DNA from: Symsagittifera roscoffensis
Taxonomy: Eukaryota > Xenacoelomorpha > Acoela > Convolutidae
Direction of reading: 5' to 3'
Length of the DNA stretch: 64,000 nucleotides
Assembly: GCF_963678635.1 (NCBI RefSeq)
Contig: NC_087070.1
Location: 27,344,057 to 27,408,056 of the forward strand
A program made the translations under genes and the position numbers. The notes beneath the pieces were generated by a model. The model was not told the origin of the DNA. It did not search any database and saw nothing but the letters and a program-made list of their open reading frames with translations. Below, piece after piece: positions 45,942 through 56,811 of the stretch (the first letter of the stretch is position 1; every line of letters starts with the position of its first letter).

Positions 45942-46304
45942 GTGATGAAATTGAAGAATTACCCCCAGAACACCGTATCCTTGGAAGCTATTACTAAAGA
46001 AACCAAATCAGTTCGGACTAATACCACACTCTCGTTACCCTCGGCATTCAAAGGTGAAACAATACCACCCGTGGATCCAACTTCAGTATGTGTGTCAATC
46101 ATCCCTCGGAATTGCAAGATTGTTAATAAAATCACTTCATTACCGGAGTTGTTTAACCTAAAGTTCATTGAGTCCAATTATGTTTCTGACCCCCAGTTGA
46201 GCGCAATTCGCGACTTTATAGTTACTCAGGATCCTAACATTCATGACAAAATTAATGCTATGAATCGTTATTATTCTCAATTTGTTAACTTGTTATACCT
46301 ATGA
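45942..46304 (+). pseudogene. Tether and integrase N-terminal region, copy 1
   Basis: 120-codon frame between RNase H and the integrase core. The LPELFNLKFIESNYVSDPQL and AIRDFIVTQDPNIHDKINAM blocks are the pre-integrase linker of this gypsy family. Just downstream, in broken frames, NRIHAYHHGNSNMFDAAKDV and CTAAGKN are the remains of the HHCC zinc-binding domain. The corresponding ~910 bases (45590-46500) are absent from the duplicated copy. Confidence 0.65.
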
Positions 46305-46499
46305 ACTTACAAACTGCGATTAACAATAGAATTCATGCATATCATCACGGAAATTCCAACATGTTTGATGCGGCGAAAGATGTTTGGTACCCGTAAAATT
46401 TACCGATCGATAGATTCAATAGCTGAGGACTCCTGAATGCACCGCCGCCGGTAAGAACTTAAAAACGATCTTAAGAAAAAATCAGCTGGGAAATATACC

Positions 46500-47637
46500 T
46501 GAACCGGAGGAACCAAATGAATCAGTTCAACTGGATTTTTGGGGGCCCATTAACTACTTAAATGAATCCCGGAAGTATGCGTTAGTGGCGGTTGATCGGT
46601 TTTCTCCTATATATTTTGAAAACCTATATAACAAATCATGGAGTGCCAAGGAAAATTCACGTGGATCAGGGTACAAGTTTTATGTTGAATGAAATTAAAG
46701 CATTCTGTAATGGGGAGGGCATTGAGATAATAAAATCACCTGTTAATGATCACCGGGCAACTGGATGCGTGGAGCGCGCCATAGGTAGTCTTAAAAATTC
46801 CATCCTGACGTTTGTCCAAGAAAAACAAACAACCCGAACCCTTGGAAAAAATGATCGAAAGAGCCCTTGGCGCTCTCCGATTTTCAAAGAATGCAACCTT
46901 AAAAATCTCGCCATTCGAGGCGCATCATGGACGAGAAGCGAACACGGTCTTACGAAACCTTACAAAAAAACCATCTTTGCAAAATCTGGATTGGTCGCGG
47001 GATATAAAAACGAAAAATGCTTGTTTAGATAACGCTCACCCAAATGCCAACGATATGCCACACCCTGCAGACACAAACTGGGCCGTACGATCGGACTTAG
47101 CGTTTGACATAAGCCACAGGAGCCACGCACGTCGACTGACCCATGAGCAGTCAACCAACCAGGATGACGATCCGTCAATTTTGAAATCCGCGGGCCCCAG
47201 TGGACAACCAGGACCTTCTGGATTGTTGCTCCAGCGAAGTGGAAATCGCAACCTCAAAAGGTATAAACAGCTTCAGTCGAAGGTTAAATCAGAAAGCGCT
47301 CATACGTTGACTTTAAATAATGGGGTTGTGCTGAGGAAATCGGGGGTGGCCACAAAATCTAAGCCAAAGAAGATTAAAACAGGATCAAAATCGATTGTAC
47401 CACCGCCAACTCCGCGGGAAGTTAAAGAGCGAGCGACGAAGAGGAATGCTCCACAGAAGCAACAACGAGAGAAAAGAGGCCGCCGATTTGAGAACAGTGG
47501 TTCTGATTTGGAAGACACTGACGATCTGCCTATTATTTCGGTCAAACGAATTATACAACCATCCGCGGAGGTTTTAACAGCGCAAGCAGATCCAACGGCA
47601 ATGCAACATAGGGACGCAGATAGTGGAAGCGATCAAG
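46500..47637 (+). pseudogene. Integrase core and pol C-terminus, copy 1
   Basis: VQLDFWGPINYLNESRKY with the first catalytic Asp sits near 46533. A deletion after VDRFS joins out of frame to LKTYITNHGVPRKIHVDQGT (second Asp) and GCVERAIGSLKNS (Glu). A shift at EKQ leads into the 46812 frame: PEPLEKMIERALGALRFSKN, ISPFEAHHGREANTVL, then a long basic and acidic C-terminal tail (KSKPKKIKTGSK, EKRGRRFENSGSDLEDTDD). It ends where the RNase H duplication begins at about 47638 (ATCAAGAAACC joined to GATCGAAGC). Confidence 0.8.
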
Positions 47638-48342
47638 AAACCGATCGAAGCATTAACGCCGCCGCGAACTTTGACTCAACTCAAGTCGTTCATGGGGTCA
47701 ATACATAGTCTCCACAAGTATTGGCCAGCGTTAGCTGAATCATCCGTGCCGTTGCGACCATTACTAAGTAAAAGTAATGAATACATTTGGACTTCTGAAT
47801 GCAAAAATGCGTTTCAAAATCTGAAAAAACCAAGTGCCAACATTGTCGAATTGCGACATTTCGACATCCATAAGGATATTCGGATCGTTTGCGACGCAAG
47901 TCATAACGGGCTCGGTGCTGTGCTTGAACAATTAGGACCGGAGGGGCGGAGACCGATTTCGTTCGCTTCAAGATACCTTAACGAAGCGGAAAAGAAGTAT
48001 TCAACAAATGAATTGGAAATGTTGGCAGTCGTGTGGGGGGCTGAATATTTTCGGAATTATATATTGGGACGGAGTTTTTTAATTGTGACCAATCATAAAT
48101 CGTTAATTTTTCTTTTGAACGGCAATAATAAAAAGAACAAGACGATTTTTAGCCGTTTGACGCGTTGTTTAGATCGGCTCATTCCCTTTGATTTTCAAAT
48201 TGAACACAAACCAGGGGCGAAAATTGGGCTAGCAGATTATTATTTATCCCGTCATCCATGTAATGACGCAACGCCAATTAGTACATATGATAATATGTTT
48301 ACTGTGGCCAAGATCAACTTAATTCGTGCCGCTCTTAATTGA
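47623..48342 (+). pseudogene. Duplicated RNase H segment, copy 2
   Basis: From about 47638 the sequence repeats 44904-45589 nearly base for base, starting PIEALTPPRTLTQLKSFMGS. The upstream RT palm is not duplicated, so this is the RT connection plus RNase H only. It differs from copy 1 by D to N in VT(D/N)HKSL, which removes a catalytic carboxylate of RNase H, and by L to F shortly after. It ends by a deletion joining ...IRAALN to the integrase block. Confidence 0.85.
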
Positions 48343-49747
48343 ACCTAATTGAACCGGAGGAACCAAATGAATCAGTTCAACTGGATTTTTGGGGGCCCAT
48401 TAACTACTTAAATGAATCCCGGAAGTATGTGTTAGTGGCGGTTGATCGGTTTTCTCCTATATATTTTGAAAACCTATATAACAAATCATGGAGTGCCAAG
48501 GAAAATTCACGTGGATCAGGGTACAAGTTTTATGTTGAATGAAATTAAAGCATTCTGTAATGGGGAGGGCATTGAGATAATAAAATCACCTGTTAATGAT
48601 CACCGGGCAACTGGATGCGTGGAGCGCACCATAGGTAGTCTTAAAAATTCCATCCTGACGTTTGTCCAAGAAAAACAAACAACCCGAACCCTTGGAAAAA
48701 ATGATCGAAAGAGCCCTTGGCGCTCTCCGATTTTCAAAGAATGCAACCTTAAAAATCTCGCCATTCGAGGCGCATCATGGACGAGAAGCGAACACGGTCT
48801 TACGAAACCTTACAAAAAAACCATCTTTGCAAAATCTGGATTGGTCGCGGGATATAAAAACGAAAAATGCTTGTTTAGATAACGCTCAACCAAATGCCAA
48901 CGATATGCCACACCCTGCAGACACAAACTGGGCCGTACGATCGGACTTAGCGTTTGACATAAGCCACAGGAGCCACGCACGTCGACTGACCCATGAGCAG
49001 TCAACCAACCAGGATGACGATCCGTCAATTTTGAAATCCGCGGGCCCCAGTGGACAACCAGGACCTTCTGGATTGTTGCTCCAGCGAAGTGGAAATCGCA
49101 ACCTCAAAAGGTATAAACAGCTTCAGTCGAAGGTTAAATCAGAAAGCGCTCATACGTTGACTTTAAATAATGGGGTTGTGCTGAGGAAATCGGGGGTGGC
49201 CACAAAATCTAAGCCAAAGAAGATTAAAACAGGATCAAAATCGATTGTACCACCGCCAACTCCGCGGGAAGTTAAAGAGCGAGCGACGAAGAGGAATGCT
49301 CCACAGAAGCAACAACGAGAGAAAAGAGGCCGCCGATTTGAGAACAGTGGTTCTGATTTGGAAGACACTGACGATCTGCCTATTATTTCGGTCAAACGAA
49401 TGAAACAACCATCCGCGGAGGTTTTAACAGCGCAAGCAGATCCAACGGCAATGCAACATAGGGACGCAGATAGTGGAAGCGATCAAGAAACCATTCCAGC
49501 ACACAGTGGCGATTTGGATACAAATCCAAGGGATCCGGTTACATCTAATTCAGGGGACCAACCAACTGAAGCACCCAGCAAAAAGAAACGACCGTCAAAG
49601 AAGGTCAGACTGGTATCTTATAGTAGTCAGGACGACATGGGATCTATAGCATCGAGAAGAAGCGGGAGAAAAAAAACGGCGTTGACCAAAATGGGAGGGG
49701 TGATGATTGATTTCATCAATCAGAGCGAAAAGGAGGGAAAGAAGTAG
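48339..49747 (+). pseudogene. Duplicated integrase core and true pol C-terminus, copy 2
   Basis: 48346-49490 repeats 46500-47636, including the same frame-breaking deletion after VDRFS and the same shift at EKQ. The last part, 361 codons from 48662, reaches the genuine C-terminus: PAHSGDLDTNPRDPV, KKKRPSKKVRLVSYSSQDDM, RRSGRKKTALTKMGG and stop at 49747. The basic clusters could be nuclear-localisation signals. Shared damage shows that the duplication came after inactivation. Confidence 0.85.
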
Positions 49748-49992
49748 TCTAAAAGGAAATTCAAACTGAACCATCAAACAAAACTATAAGCATATTTAGC
49801 CCAGGGAGAGGGTCGGTCTTAATTGACTAAAACTCAAACGCCATCACTGCTAAGTGAATTTTTAGTTGATAAAAATCGTTGTCAGTAAAGTTGTTATTCA
49901 TTCTTTAAATAAGCACTCAGTATTTTTCTTATCAGTAATTCTTAATCAACATGTTGTCATTAAATTTTCAGTCATCTAAAGTTTCATCTATT

Positions 49993-50002
49993 GAAGGGGA
50001 AG
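49993..50002 (+). promoter_or_regulatory. Polypurine tract of central gypsy element
   Basis: The purine run gaaggggaag lies immediately before TGTCG, the inferred start of the 3' LTR, as expected for the plus-strand primer. Confidence 0.65.
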
Positions 50003-50205
50003 TGTCGTATAGTGTTATTTAGTTCAAATTGTAAGCTGTCAATCAACTGTCATTCGTGGTGCTTATTAATCTATTAGCAGGTGCTGTCCTTGGAACAGTC
50101 TGTCACCCTTGGATAATATTGATAACCACTCTTATTGTTAACTTTGCAAGATCAAGTTGATTATCTTTATTGGAATTAAATACTGCACAACAAGTCTTTT
50201 TAACA
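50003..50205 (+). repeat. 3' LTR of central gypsy element (203 bp)
   Basis: It starts TGTCGTATAG after the polypurine tract and ends TTTTTAACA. The last 185 bases match the 5' LTR. Its end abuts LINE ORF1-like sequence (cctgaaagaaagacag). Confidence 0.85.
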
Positions 50206-50907
50206 CCTGAAAGAAAGACAGACGAAATGGCGGATCGATTGTTTTCAATCGAAAAGAAACTCGAATCTATCGACACACTGACGAAACTTGTGAACGATCT
50301 CAGCGATAAACTCAACGATAACACGTCTACACAAGTACAACAGAAACCGATCAACTTGACGTATGCATCACTGCTTGCTGGAAACGCTGGATCTAGACAG
50401 CCGCCGAACAAGGAGCCATTCGCAGGAAGATTTTTCAGGTCGCGACATGGCAGCACAGCTGCTATGATCAGCTCTGCATCTCAGGCAGCGAAGAGACTGA
50501 GAGAAGATGACTACAGCAATTAAGGAAAAGTCAACAGAGAATCTGGTCTCATGAATGGAGCGAAGAAAAATGATGGTTCGAGTACTCTGTTCGGTGTACC
50601 GAAGCCACCACCACCACCACCTAGATGGCATATCTTTGCTACACGCTCTGCTCCCTCAGCTTCTCCTGAGGAATTGATCGAATATTGCTCCAATCAAGTA
50701 GCAAAGTCGGTTGCAGTTCGCGTGGTGTCCAAACCAGAATCAAAGGTGAAATCCTTCCGCTGTCTTTTTGAAAACACGATGAAGGACAAAATCCAAAGTG
50801 CTGATTTTTGGCCAGAAAATGTTCTCATAAAAACCTTTCGGTTGAATGATGAAGCTAGAGAATGGTTGAAAAAACTACCGCGTGTGGATCAAGCCGGTAC
50901 AGCGTGA
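50206..50907 (+). pseudogene. LINE copy A ORF1
   Basis: Two frames. 50206-50523 encodes ADRLFSIEKKLESIDTLTKL and the rest of a coiled coil, then a basic stretch, and stops at KRLREDDYSN. 50551-50907 continues with GVPKPPPPPPRWHIFATRSA and FRCLFENTMKDKIQSADFWP, an RRM/C-terminal-domain-like region typical of LINE ORF1 proteins. It stops 12 bases before the ORF2 start. The 5' end is missing because the LTR joins here. Confidence 0.7.
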
Positions 50908-50919
50908 CTAAACAATGCA

Positions 50920-53534
50920 ATGAATATCAGCCTGTTTAACGCAAGGTCAATAAAGAACAAAATAGATCGTGTTCATGCTTATCTAATGCTGCGTTGCCCA
51001 GATGCGTTTGCAGTTACTGAAACCTGGTTGGCCCATGACGATGATGATTTCATTGGGCCTCGAAGTGCTGCCCAGAAAAATATAAGTTCGTCAGCTGTTC
51101 CCGCGAGGATAAACGAAGGGGCGGTGTCGAAATATTTTACAAACAGTCACTTGATGTCAAGCTCCTTTAGAGCATGACAAATGATAATTGGGAGTACTTG
51201 CTCATACCTTTTCAAACGACCTCGCTACTTTTAACACTTGTGTATCGTCCTCCTGCGACAAATTTTACTGTCTTCATTGAAGAATTCGCGGAAGTACTAG
51301 TCGAATATGCTTCGAATTTTACGAACATTTTATGCTTAGGAGACTTCAACGTCCACGCCGAGCTTGAAGCGGATTCGAGAGCATCACGAACTTTCTCTGT
51401 TATTTCTGAAGCCGGCCTTGAACATCACATACATGAACCAACTCATGTATCCGGTCATACATTGGATTTTTTTATTTCAACTTATACACCTGCGAATATT
51501 TTTGTTGATGATGAAATTGTAAGCGACCACAATTGCATTAATTTTAATTACCCCACGGCTACTCAAACTTCAGTCTCAAAGAAAACAGTTGATTATAGGC
51601 AGTGGAAGAACATTTGATTGGAAAGTTTGAGCAATACATTCAACCTTCTGATCAACCAATAAATGGCGTATGCCGGGAATGGCTGCGACTCATTTTCAAC
51701 CTTGCTTACTTGTTGAGATGAAGTTGCCGACTCCTTGGCTCCCGAGAAAAAGGGCTTCTTTTCACAGCACACCTGCCCCTACTTCGATGATGAACTGAGA
51801 ACCGCAAAATAGGAACGAAGAAGAGCTGAGCGACAATATCGCAAGTGTTTTTCCGAAACTAGCCTAGCCGAGTTTCGCGCCAAGTCGATGGAAATGAACA
51901 CTATACTATGTTACTTGATAAACAAAAACTCTTTTATAAAAGCATGATGCACTCAGACATCAAGAAAAAGTATCAAGCACTTGACATCCTTTGTGGCAAA
52001 AAAGCTTCTTTGCCACCCACTGGTTTCAATGAAAAGTCTCCGGCGAATACTTTTAACCAGTTTTTTTGTGTCGACAGTAGACAATCTTGTTGAAGGAATT
52101 CCTGCCACTTCAGCCTATTCAACCTTTCTTTTACTTCTGGTACTTATCCGAAATGTTTGAAACTTGGTACAGTCATCCCACTACTTAAGAAAACCAATGC
52201 TGACCCTGAAGTTTTCAAGAATTATAGACCCGTCACCAACTTTCATTTTTTTGCTAAAGTTTTCGAGAAGCTTGTGGCTAAGCGTTTCACAACTTTTTTG
52301 GAAAGTAACTATGCTTTCGAGTCTTTCATTCAACAGAGACCGCGTTGTTGCGCATTACGAATGATGTCCTCTGTTCACTTGACAATAAGAAGCCTGTGGT
52401 TCTTATCGCTCTCGACTTGAGTGCTGCCTTTGACACAGTGGATCATTCTAAACTGTGTGACATACTCGAGAATAGGCTCGGAGTAAAAAAGAAAGCATTA
52501 TCGTGGATCAAGTCGTACCTAAGTGACCGCACGCAACGTGTTGTTATCAATGGCGTGTTTTCTGATAATATCAAACTGGAAGTAGGCGTTCCACAGGGTT
52601 CTGTACTCGTGCCGTTATTGTTCTGTATTTATCTCATTCCGTTGCGTGACATTCTGAATGAAATTGATGTTGACTATCACATTTACGCAGATGACAGAAC
52701 ACTTTGTTTTACTATTGACAACTTTGAAGCGGGGACTATGAAAGCACAGCAAGTAGTATACAGAGTTCAAGAATGGTTTTCTAGTATGAATCTCAAAATG
52801 AAAGAAGACAAAACCGAGTTCATGTTTTTCCGTTCAAGAAGAAGTAGAATCACAATTCCTGATCAAGTTGTTTTAGCGAACGAGTACCTCGACGTGGCGA
52901 CTCACTTCCGTGGTCTTGGTTTTGTTCTCGGCCAGTTTTTTTACTTTTGAAAAACAATTTAAGTTGGTCTGTGCATCATGTCATTATCAACTTGGACGGA
53001 TTTTATCACTTTCACGGCCTTTAGGCTTCGATTTTACTCGCAGCCTTGTTATCTCTCTAGTTTTATCTCGTTTAGACTATTGCAATTCTCTGTATTCTGG
53101 GCTACCTTCATTTCTTCTTAATAAGTTACAGCGAGTTCAGAATCGGTGCGCTAGGCTTCTGTTCAAACTTAATAGAAGAGTTGATGTTACACCTTATTTG
53201 CACTGGCTCACAGTTGGAGCGCGTATAAAATTCAAAGTACTTATGTTCATGTATCGTCTATTCAAGGCGGACAACTATCTGTCAGATCTTTTTTATAGTT
53301 CCCAACTATCTGTCAGATCTTTTTTACAAAGATTATTCTCATTCCTCTAGAAGAAGTGGTTTTCTCAATTTTGTACAGCCTTTTATCAGAAATACTTTCG
53401 GCAGTCGGATGTTTTCTTGCCTTGGTGCTGTTTTATGGAACAAGTTACCCACCAGTGTTAAGCGAGCAGAAAGTTTGATCGATTTCAAGAAATTTTTGAA
53501 AACTCACTTGTTCACCGACTATTTTTATACTTAG
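50920..53534 (+). pseudogene. LINE copy A ORF2: endonuclease and reverse transcriptase
   Basis: Endonuclease: MNISLFNARSIKNKIDRVHA, AVTETWL, LVYRPP, CLGDFNVHAE and SDHNCINF. Linker: PYFDDELRTAK then a stop. Reverse transcriptase: LGTVIPLLKKTNADPEVFKN and YRPVTN, LDLSAAFDTVDH (motif A), VGVPQGSVLVPLLF (motif B) and YADDRTLCF (motif C, YADD). C-terminus: LDYCNSLYSGLPSFLLNKLQ and LFTDYFYT, stop 53532-53534. Broken by frameshifts near 51150, 51620, 52080, 52370 and 52930, by a deletion before the RT fingers, and by a 31-base-spaced tandem duplication (caactatctgtcagatc) at 53272-53326. Confidence 0.85.
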
Positions 53535-53578
53535 CCACCGTCCAATTTTGAGCTTTGTAAAAAGTGGTTAAGATTTTT

Positions 53579-53602
53579 AATAATATGAATAATAATAATA
53601 GT
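53579..53602 (+). repeat. LINE copy A 3' terminal (AAT)n tail
   Basis: taataatatgaataataataatag marks the 3' end of the LINE. Short trinucleotide tails instead of poly(A) are usual for CR1/L2-group elements. Confidence 0.6.
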
Positions 53603-53800
53603 TTGGTCTTCATAATGAACCGTGTAAAACCCCTCGTTACACCATAAAATTCATGTTCGTGTGAGGTGGGGTAAGGAAAAAGAGCTATTTCTTCTTTTTC
53701 TTATTGCACTTTTTAGAGCTGCTTTTTGTCGTGTTCTCGCTGCTTTATGTCGTGTTCTTAGCCTAATTGTTGTGAGAAACTTATTAAATGGTGTTGTTAC
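53603..53800. repeat. Right-end fragment of hAT-type MITE plus shared flank
   Basis: 53608-53690 (tgtaaaacccctcgttacacc ... gtgtgaggtggggtaagg) matches the right half of the intact MITE at 54234-54303, so it is a truncated sister copy. At about 53760, agcctaattgttgtgagaaa then cttattaaatgg matches the flank of the other fragment near 41975. Confidence 0.5.
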
Positions 53801-54469
53801 GGGGGTTGAGAAATTAGACGATAAGCAAATTAGACGGAGGTACTTAAAAGGAAATTAGACGGTTTTGCAAAACTGCAATTGTGAGAAAATAGACGAAAGT
53901 GAGAGATATTAAAATTGTTTGCACACAAATTGCGTTAGAAAAGTAACATTGTTTGCAGACAACAGTTCAATTTCGGTGGCCAAAAGTTTTACAAGTCAAT
54001 CGGGCATAATTTAATCAATTCAAAACTCTCCTGTTATATTCAGATTTGACATTTAATGTTCATTTAAACTAATTGTTTTGATAGGTATCGACAATTTATG
54101 TTCTTGGCTCTTTTTCCTTTTCCCCACCTGCAAATTTTTATTTGTAAATTTGTTGACTACATTGTCCGATTGCTATGAAAATTTACATACAGACTAATGA
54201 GGCCACGACAAACATATTTGGTCGTCATACTCAACCTCGTAAAACCACTCGTTACACTAATATATTGAAGGTCGTGTGAGGTGGGGGAAAAGGAAAAAGA
54301 GCCATGTTCTTTTTGTATTTGTGAAACTTGGTTCTTAAGAAAAAATTTTGTTGGCCCTTTCCTTTTCATAGCTTTTTCGTCTAAAATGCCAGATCTGTTA
54401 AAAAATTCCGTCTAATTTCGTTTTAGTAGCATCCGTCTAATTTGCTTATCGTCTAATTTCCTAGGCTCC
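53801..54469. mobile_element. Non-autonomous hAT-type MITE (669 bp with nested insertion)
   Basis: It has ~62-bp terminal inverted repeats. The shared arm contains aaattagacgataagcaaat followed by tagacgg, then about 15 bases later gaaattagacgg. It is flanked by perfect 8-bp target duplications GTTGTTAC at 53793-53800 and 54470-54477. No coding capacity. The interior is interrupted by a second MITE at 54106-54303. Without that insert and its duplication the element is ~460 bp. Confidence 0.85.
54106..54303. mobile_element. Nested hAT-type MITE (198 bp)
   Basis: Terminal inverted repeats of about 23 bp (GGCTCTTTTTCCTTTTCCCC then ACC; the right end is its reverse complement with one difference) are flanked by perfect 8-bp duplications ATGTTCTT at 54098-54105 and 54304-54311. 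The 8-bp duplication is the hAT superfamily hallmark. No coding capacity. Related fragments are at 41853-41990 and 53608-53690. Confidence 0.9.
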
Positions 54470-54477
54470 GTTGTTAC

Positions 54478-54738
54478 AGATACAATGAATACGGGGGTAG
54501 CCCTCTAAATCACGCCCTGAAAATGATACAAGTCGGGCAGTGCACTAGCCTTTATTCGAAAGCGGGCAGCGTACTAGTCCAAGAAACAATCAAAAATGTG
54601 TTCAGCAACTCTATTTCCCACAATTTGGTTCAATACTGCTAAATTCCGACCCCAAGAAGTAGCCTCAGTTACACTGTGAAAATATCCGAACCAAAGACGA
54701 CTGGAATGACAATCAAAGCCAAAAAGAAACTTTAACCA
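54478..54738. other. Non-coding stretch before LINE copy B
   Basis: About 260 bases directly after the MITE target duplication. No clear frame. Probably the decayed 5' part of LINE copy B. Confidence 0.4.
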
Positions 54739-55130
54739 AAATGCCCATGCGGGTCTTGCTCGGAAGGTTGCAAAACAAACTCTATTGTCCGTCATTCAGT
54801 TAGATTTACCGGACTGTCAGAAAGCGAAGGAACAAATGTGTATCTACGGAAAAATGACAACGTAGCGAGAATAAAGCAAGTGGCATCGGTTATAGAACTG
54901 AACGAAATACGAGTTAATAACTCAATTCGAATTGGCAAATATGACAAAGATAAAGTCTGAACAATTATAATCGAGCTTCCAACGAGAGTAGAAGCGGATT
55001 CATTGACTTCGAAAGCAATCAAAGAAAAACTAGGTAAATCGCATCAAATCTACATCTCACCTCACCTCACTAAAGAAGAAAGGCTAGAAGAAAAAACTGC
55101 GGAAAAAAAGACGAGAATTAATCAATGATG
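54739..55130 (+). pseudogene. LINE copy B ORF1 relic
   Basis: The plus frame from about 54739 reads KCPCGSCSEGCKTNSI, a zinc-finger-like Cys cluster. It continues with FTGLSESEGTNVYLRKNDNV, VNNSIRIGKYDKDKV, then a TGA (54957-54959), then TIIIELPTRVEADSLTSKAI and ISPHLTKEERLEEK. Cys-cluster plus RRM-like ORF1 proteins of this form occur in CR1/jockey-group LINEs. The frame ends at a TGA near 55126. Confidence 0.5.
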
Positions 55131-56804
55131 GAACTGATCGGAAAAACAAGAAAACTCGTAATATGACACTAAATGGAAATAGTGTAGCAGTCAGTGCCTG
55201 ATTATTACAGGTGGTTCTCTCAATTCCATTAAGTAATGCCAGCTCTTTAAAAAAGAAGGGAGGGATCACAAGACTTATGATTGACACTAGATACACTAAA
55301 CTTGACTTTTGTTTGATAACTGAAACCTGGCTGAATAATGATATCACCGATTTGTCTCTGAACATTGATGGATACAACCTTTTTCGAACTAAAAGGAACT
55401 TCGATTCAACTGTTAAACAGGGGGAGTAGGAGTATGCATGTTTGTGAGAAACGAATTTGTTTCAGAAACCTTAACTTGCGTAAACGTGAGTAACGGAAGA
55501 TTCTATAGCAGAATTTCTCTGGATACGAGTTCAAGTTGCGAACAAGTTTTTGGTTTATGGTTGTGGCTACTACGCGCCGAATTCTAAAGCAGACAATGTT
55601 TTGGCTGACTATCTAATCCATGTACGTGAACGAATGTTTATGGAACATCCTAGTTCTCCAGATCTCATTGCTGGAGTTTTTACTATGTTTGACGATACTC
55701 TCCTAGAGAATTTCTTCGATTTAGAAAAACTTCCAACACCGACAAGAAACAATAATACCTTAGATAAGATTTTTGAACAAACCAGGAATGTACTACTTCA
55801 AACCCATTTGACTACAGATCATCTGGCGCTGTTCTGTAAACCGTCAAGCCCTACAACGAAAGACACAGTAAACAATACAGAGAGATGAACTTCCAGAACA
55901 GAATCCGTTTTGGTTTAAACTTAGACTTCATCAGATTAATGGAACAAATAGGCTTCGACAACATAGATCAAGCCTCCTACGATCTCCAAACCTCTCTCCT
56001 GGATATTTTGGACAAGTGCTGCACCCTTAAAACAGTCAAAATGAGCAGCAAGGATCCAACCTTCATGACACCCTATCTCAAGAGACTGTTGCGCAAAAAA
56101 TACAAACTGAGAAGAAAACAGAAAGAGAAATCGTCACTGGAAGCTGAAATACAAAAAGAAATAAACGCCAACCTGACTAAAAGTAAAAATGGGATTGCTA
56201 TGTGGTGGAAAGAAGTCGACGCGCTTTTGGGGAAAGCAAGAAAAAACAACCTCAAAAATGACAATGACCGAGACCTACTGAACGCTTACTTTGCGTCCAT
56301 ATGCACAACGGATACTTACGTGGAGCCGTCACTATTGTTCAGCAGCCCTGCCATCATCTCTGAAGTTACCATTGAACAAGTATACAATGAAATGATTAAA
56401 ATAAAAAAACTGCAACCGGTTCAGATGGAATTCTCTTCTTGGTGTGGAAAGAAAATGCACATTCATCGGCAGAACCCATAGCACTCATATTGAGCAAATC
56501 TCTGTTTCTAGGTAAAGTATCCGTAACCCTCAGGCTCTCAAAAAATGCCTGTTGCTAAATGCTCCAACCCTGAATCTTTCAACGATTTAAGACCAATCTC
56601 AGTCACATCAGGGGTGTCCAGACTATTTGATCGTATCATTATGAAAAACTCCCTCCGACAAAGTTATTGCGATTGGTTTTCTTCAAATAAGCATGGGCTT
56701 AGAAAAGGGTGTTCCACATCAATAGCTCTTGTTACTCTACAAAATCAAGTTGGTAGTTTCGATGAAAAAGTATATGGTTACACCAGAATTATGTCCATTG
56801 ACAA
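54739..56804 (+). mobile_element. CR1/L2-like LINE, defective, copy B (truncated in RT)
   Basis: It differs in sequence from copy A. An ORF1 relic, an APE endonuclease relic and the start of RT are present. The RT ends abruptly at 'MSIDKT' just where motif A would follow, because satellite sequence takes over. The 3' half is absent. Confidence 0.75.
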
Positions 56805-56811
56805 AACTTGA
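55211..56811 (+). pseudogene. LINE copy B ORF2: endonuclease and truncated reverse transcriptase
   Basis: Endonuclease pieces: FCLITETWLNNDITDLSLNI, DGYNLFRTKRNFDSTV, GCGYYAPNSKADNV, NNTLDKIFEQTRNV and TTDHLALF. The 198-codon linker frame 55885-56481 contains TPYLKRLLRKKYKLRRKQ. The RT start at 56545-56811 reads FNDLRPISVTSGVSRLFDRI and SNKHGLRKGCSTSIALVT, ending RIMSIDKT at the satellite junction. Frameshifts and small deletions separate all segments. Confidence 0.75.

Larger units (their letters stand above)
42391..50205 (+). mobile_element. Central Ty3/gypsy LTR retrotransposon, defective, with internal duplication
   Basis: LTR, gag with two zinc knuckles, protease, reverse transcriptase, RNase H, integrase, polypurine tract and LTR occur in gypsy order. 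It is inactivated by a 10-bp duplication in gag, a stop before the protease, deletions in RT and integrase, and duplication of ~2.7 kb spanning RNase H to the pol C-terminus. LTR divergence of about 2% indicates a fairly recent insertion. No target duplication can be seen because the 5' LTR is truncated. Confidence 0.9.
50206..53602 (+). mobile_element. CR1/L2-like LINE, defective, copy A
   Basis: ORF1 (coiled coil plus proline-rich and C-terminal domain) is followed 12 bases later by an ORF2 with APE-type endonuclease and reverse transcriptase. There is no RNase H. It ends in a short AAT-type repeat (53579-53602, aataatatgaataataataatag), as CR1/L2-group elements do. The 5' end is cut by the gypsy LTR. 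Several frameshifts, stops and deletions make it non-functional. Confidence 0.85.

Noticed and set aside
46960-47545. Several 70-80-codon minus-strand frames in the gypsy pol tail (and their mirror at 48810-49395)
   Set aside because: Antisense shadows of the long plus-strand pol C-terminal frame. Duplicated only because the region is duplicated.
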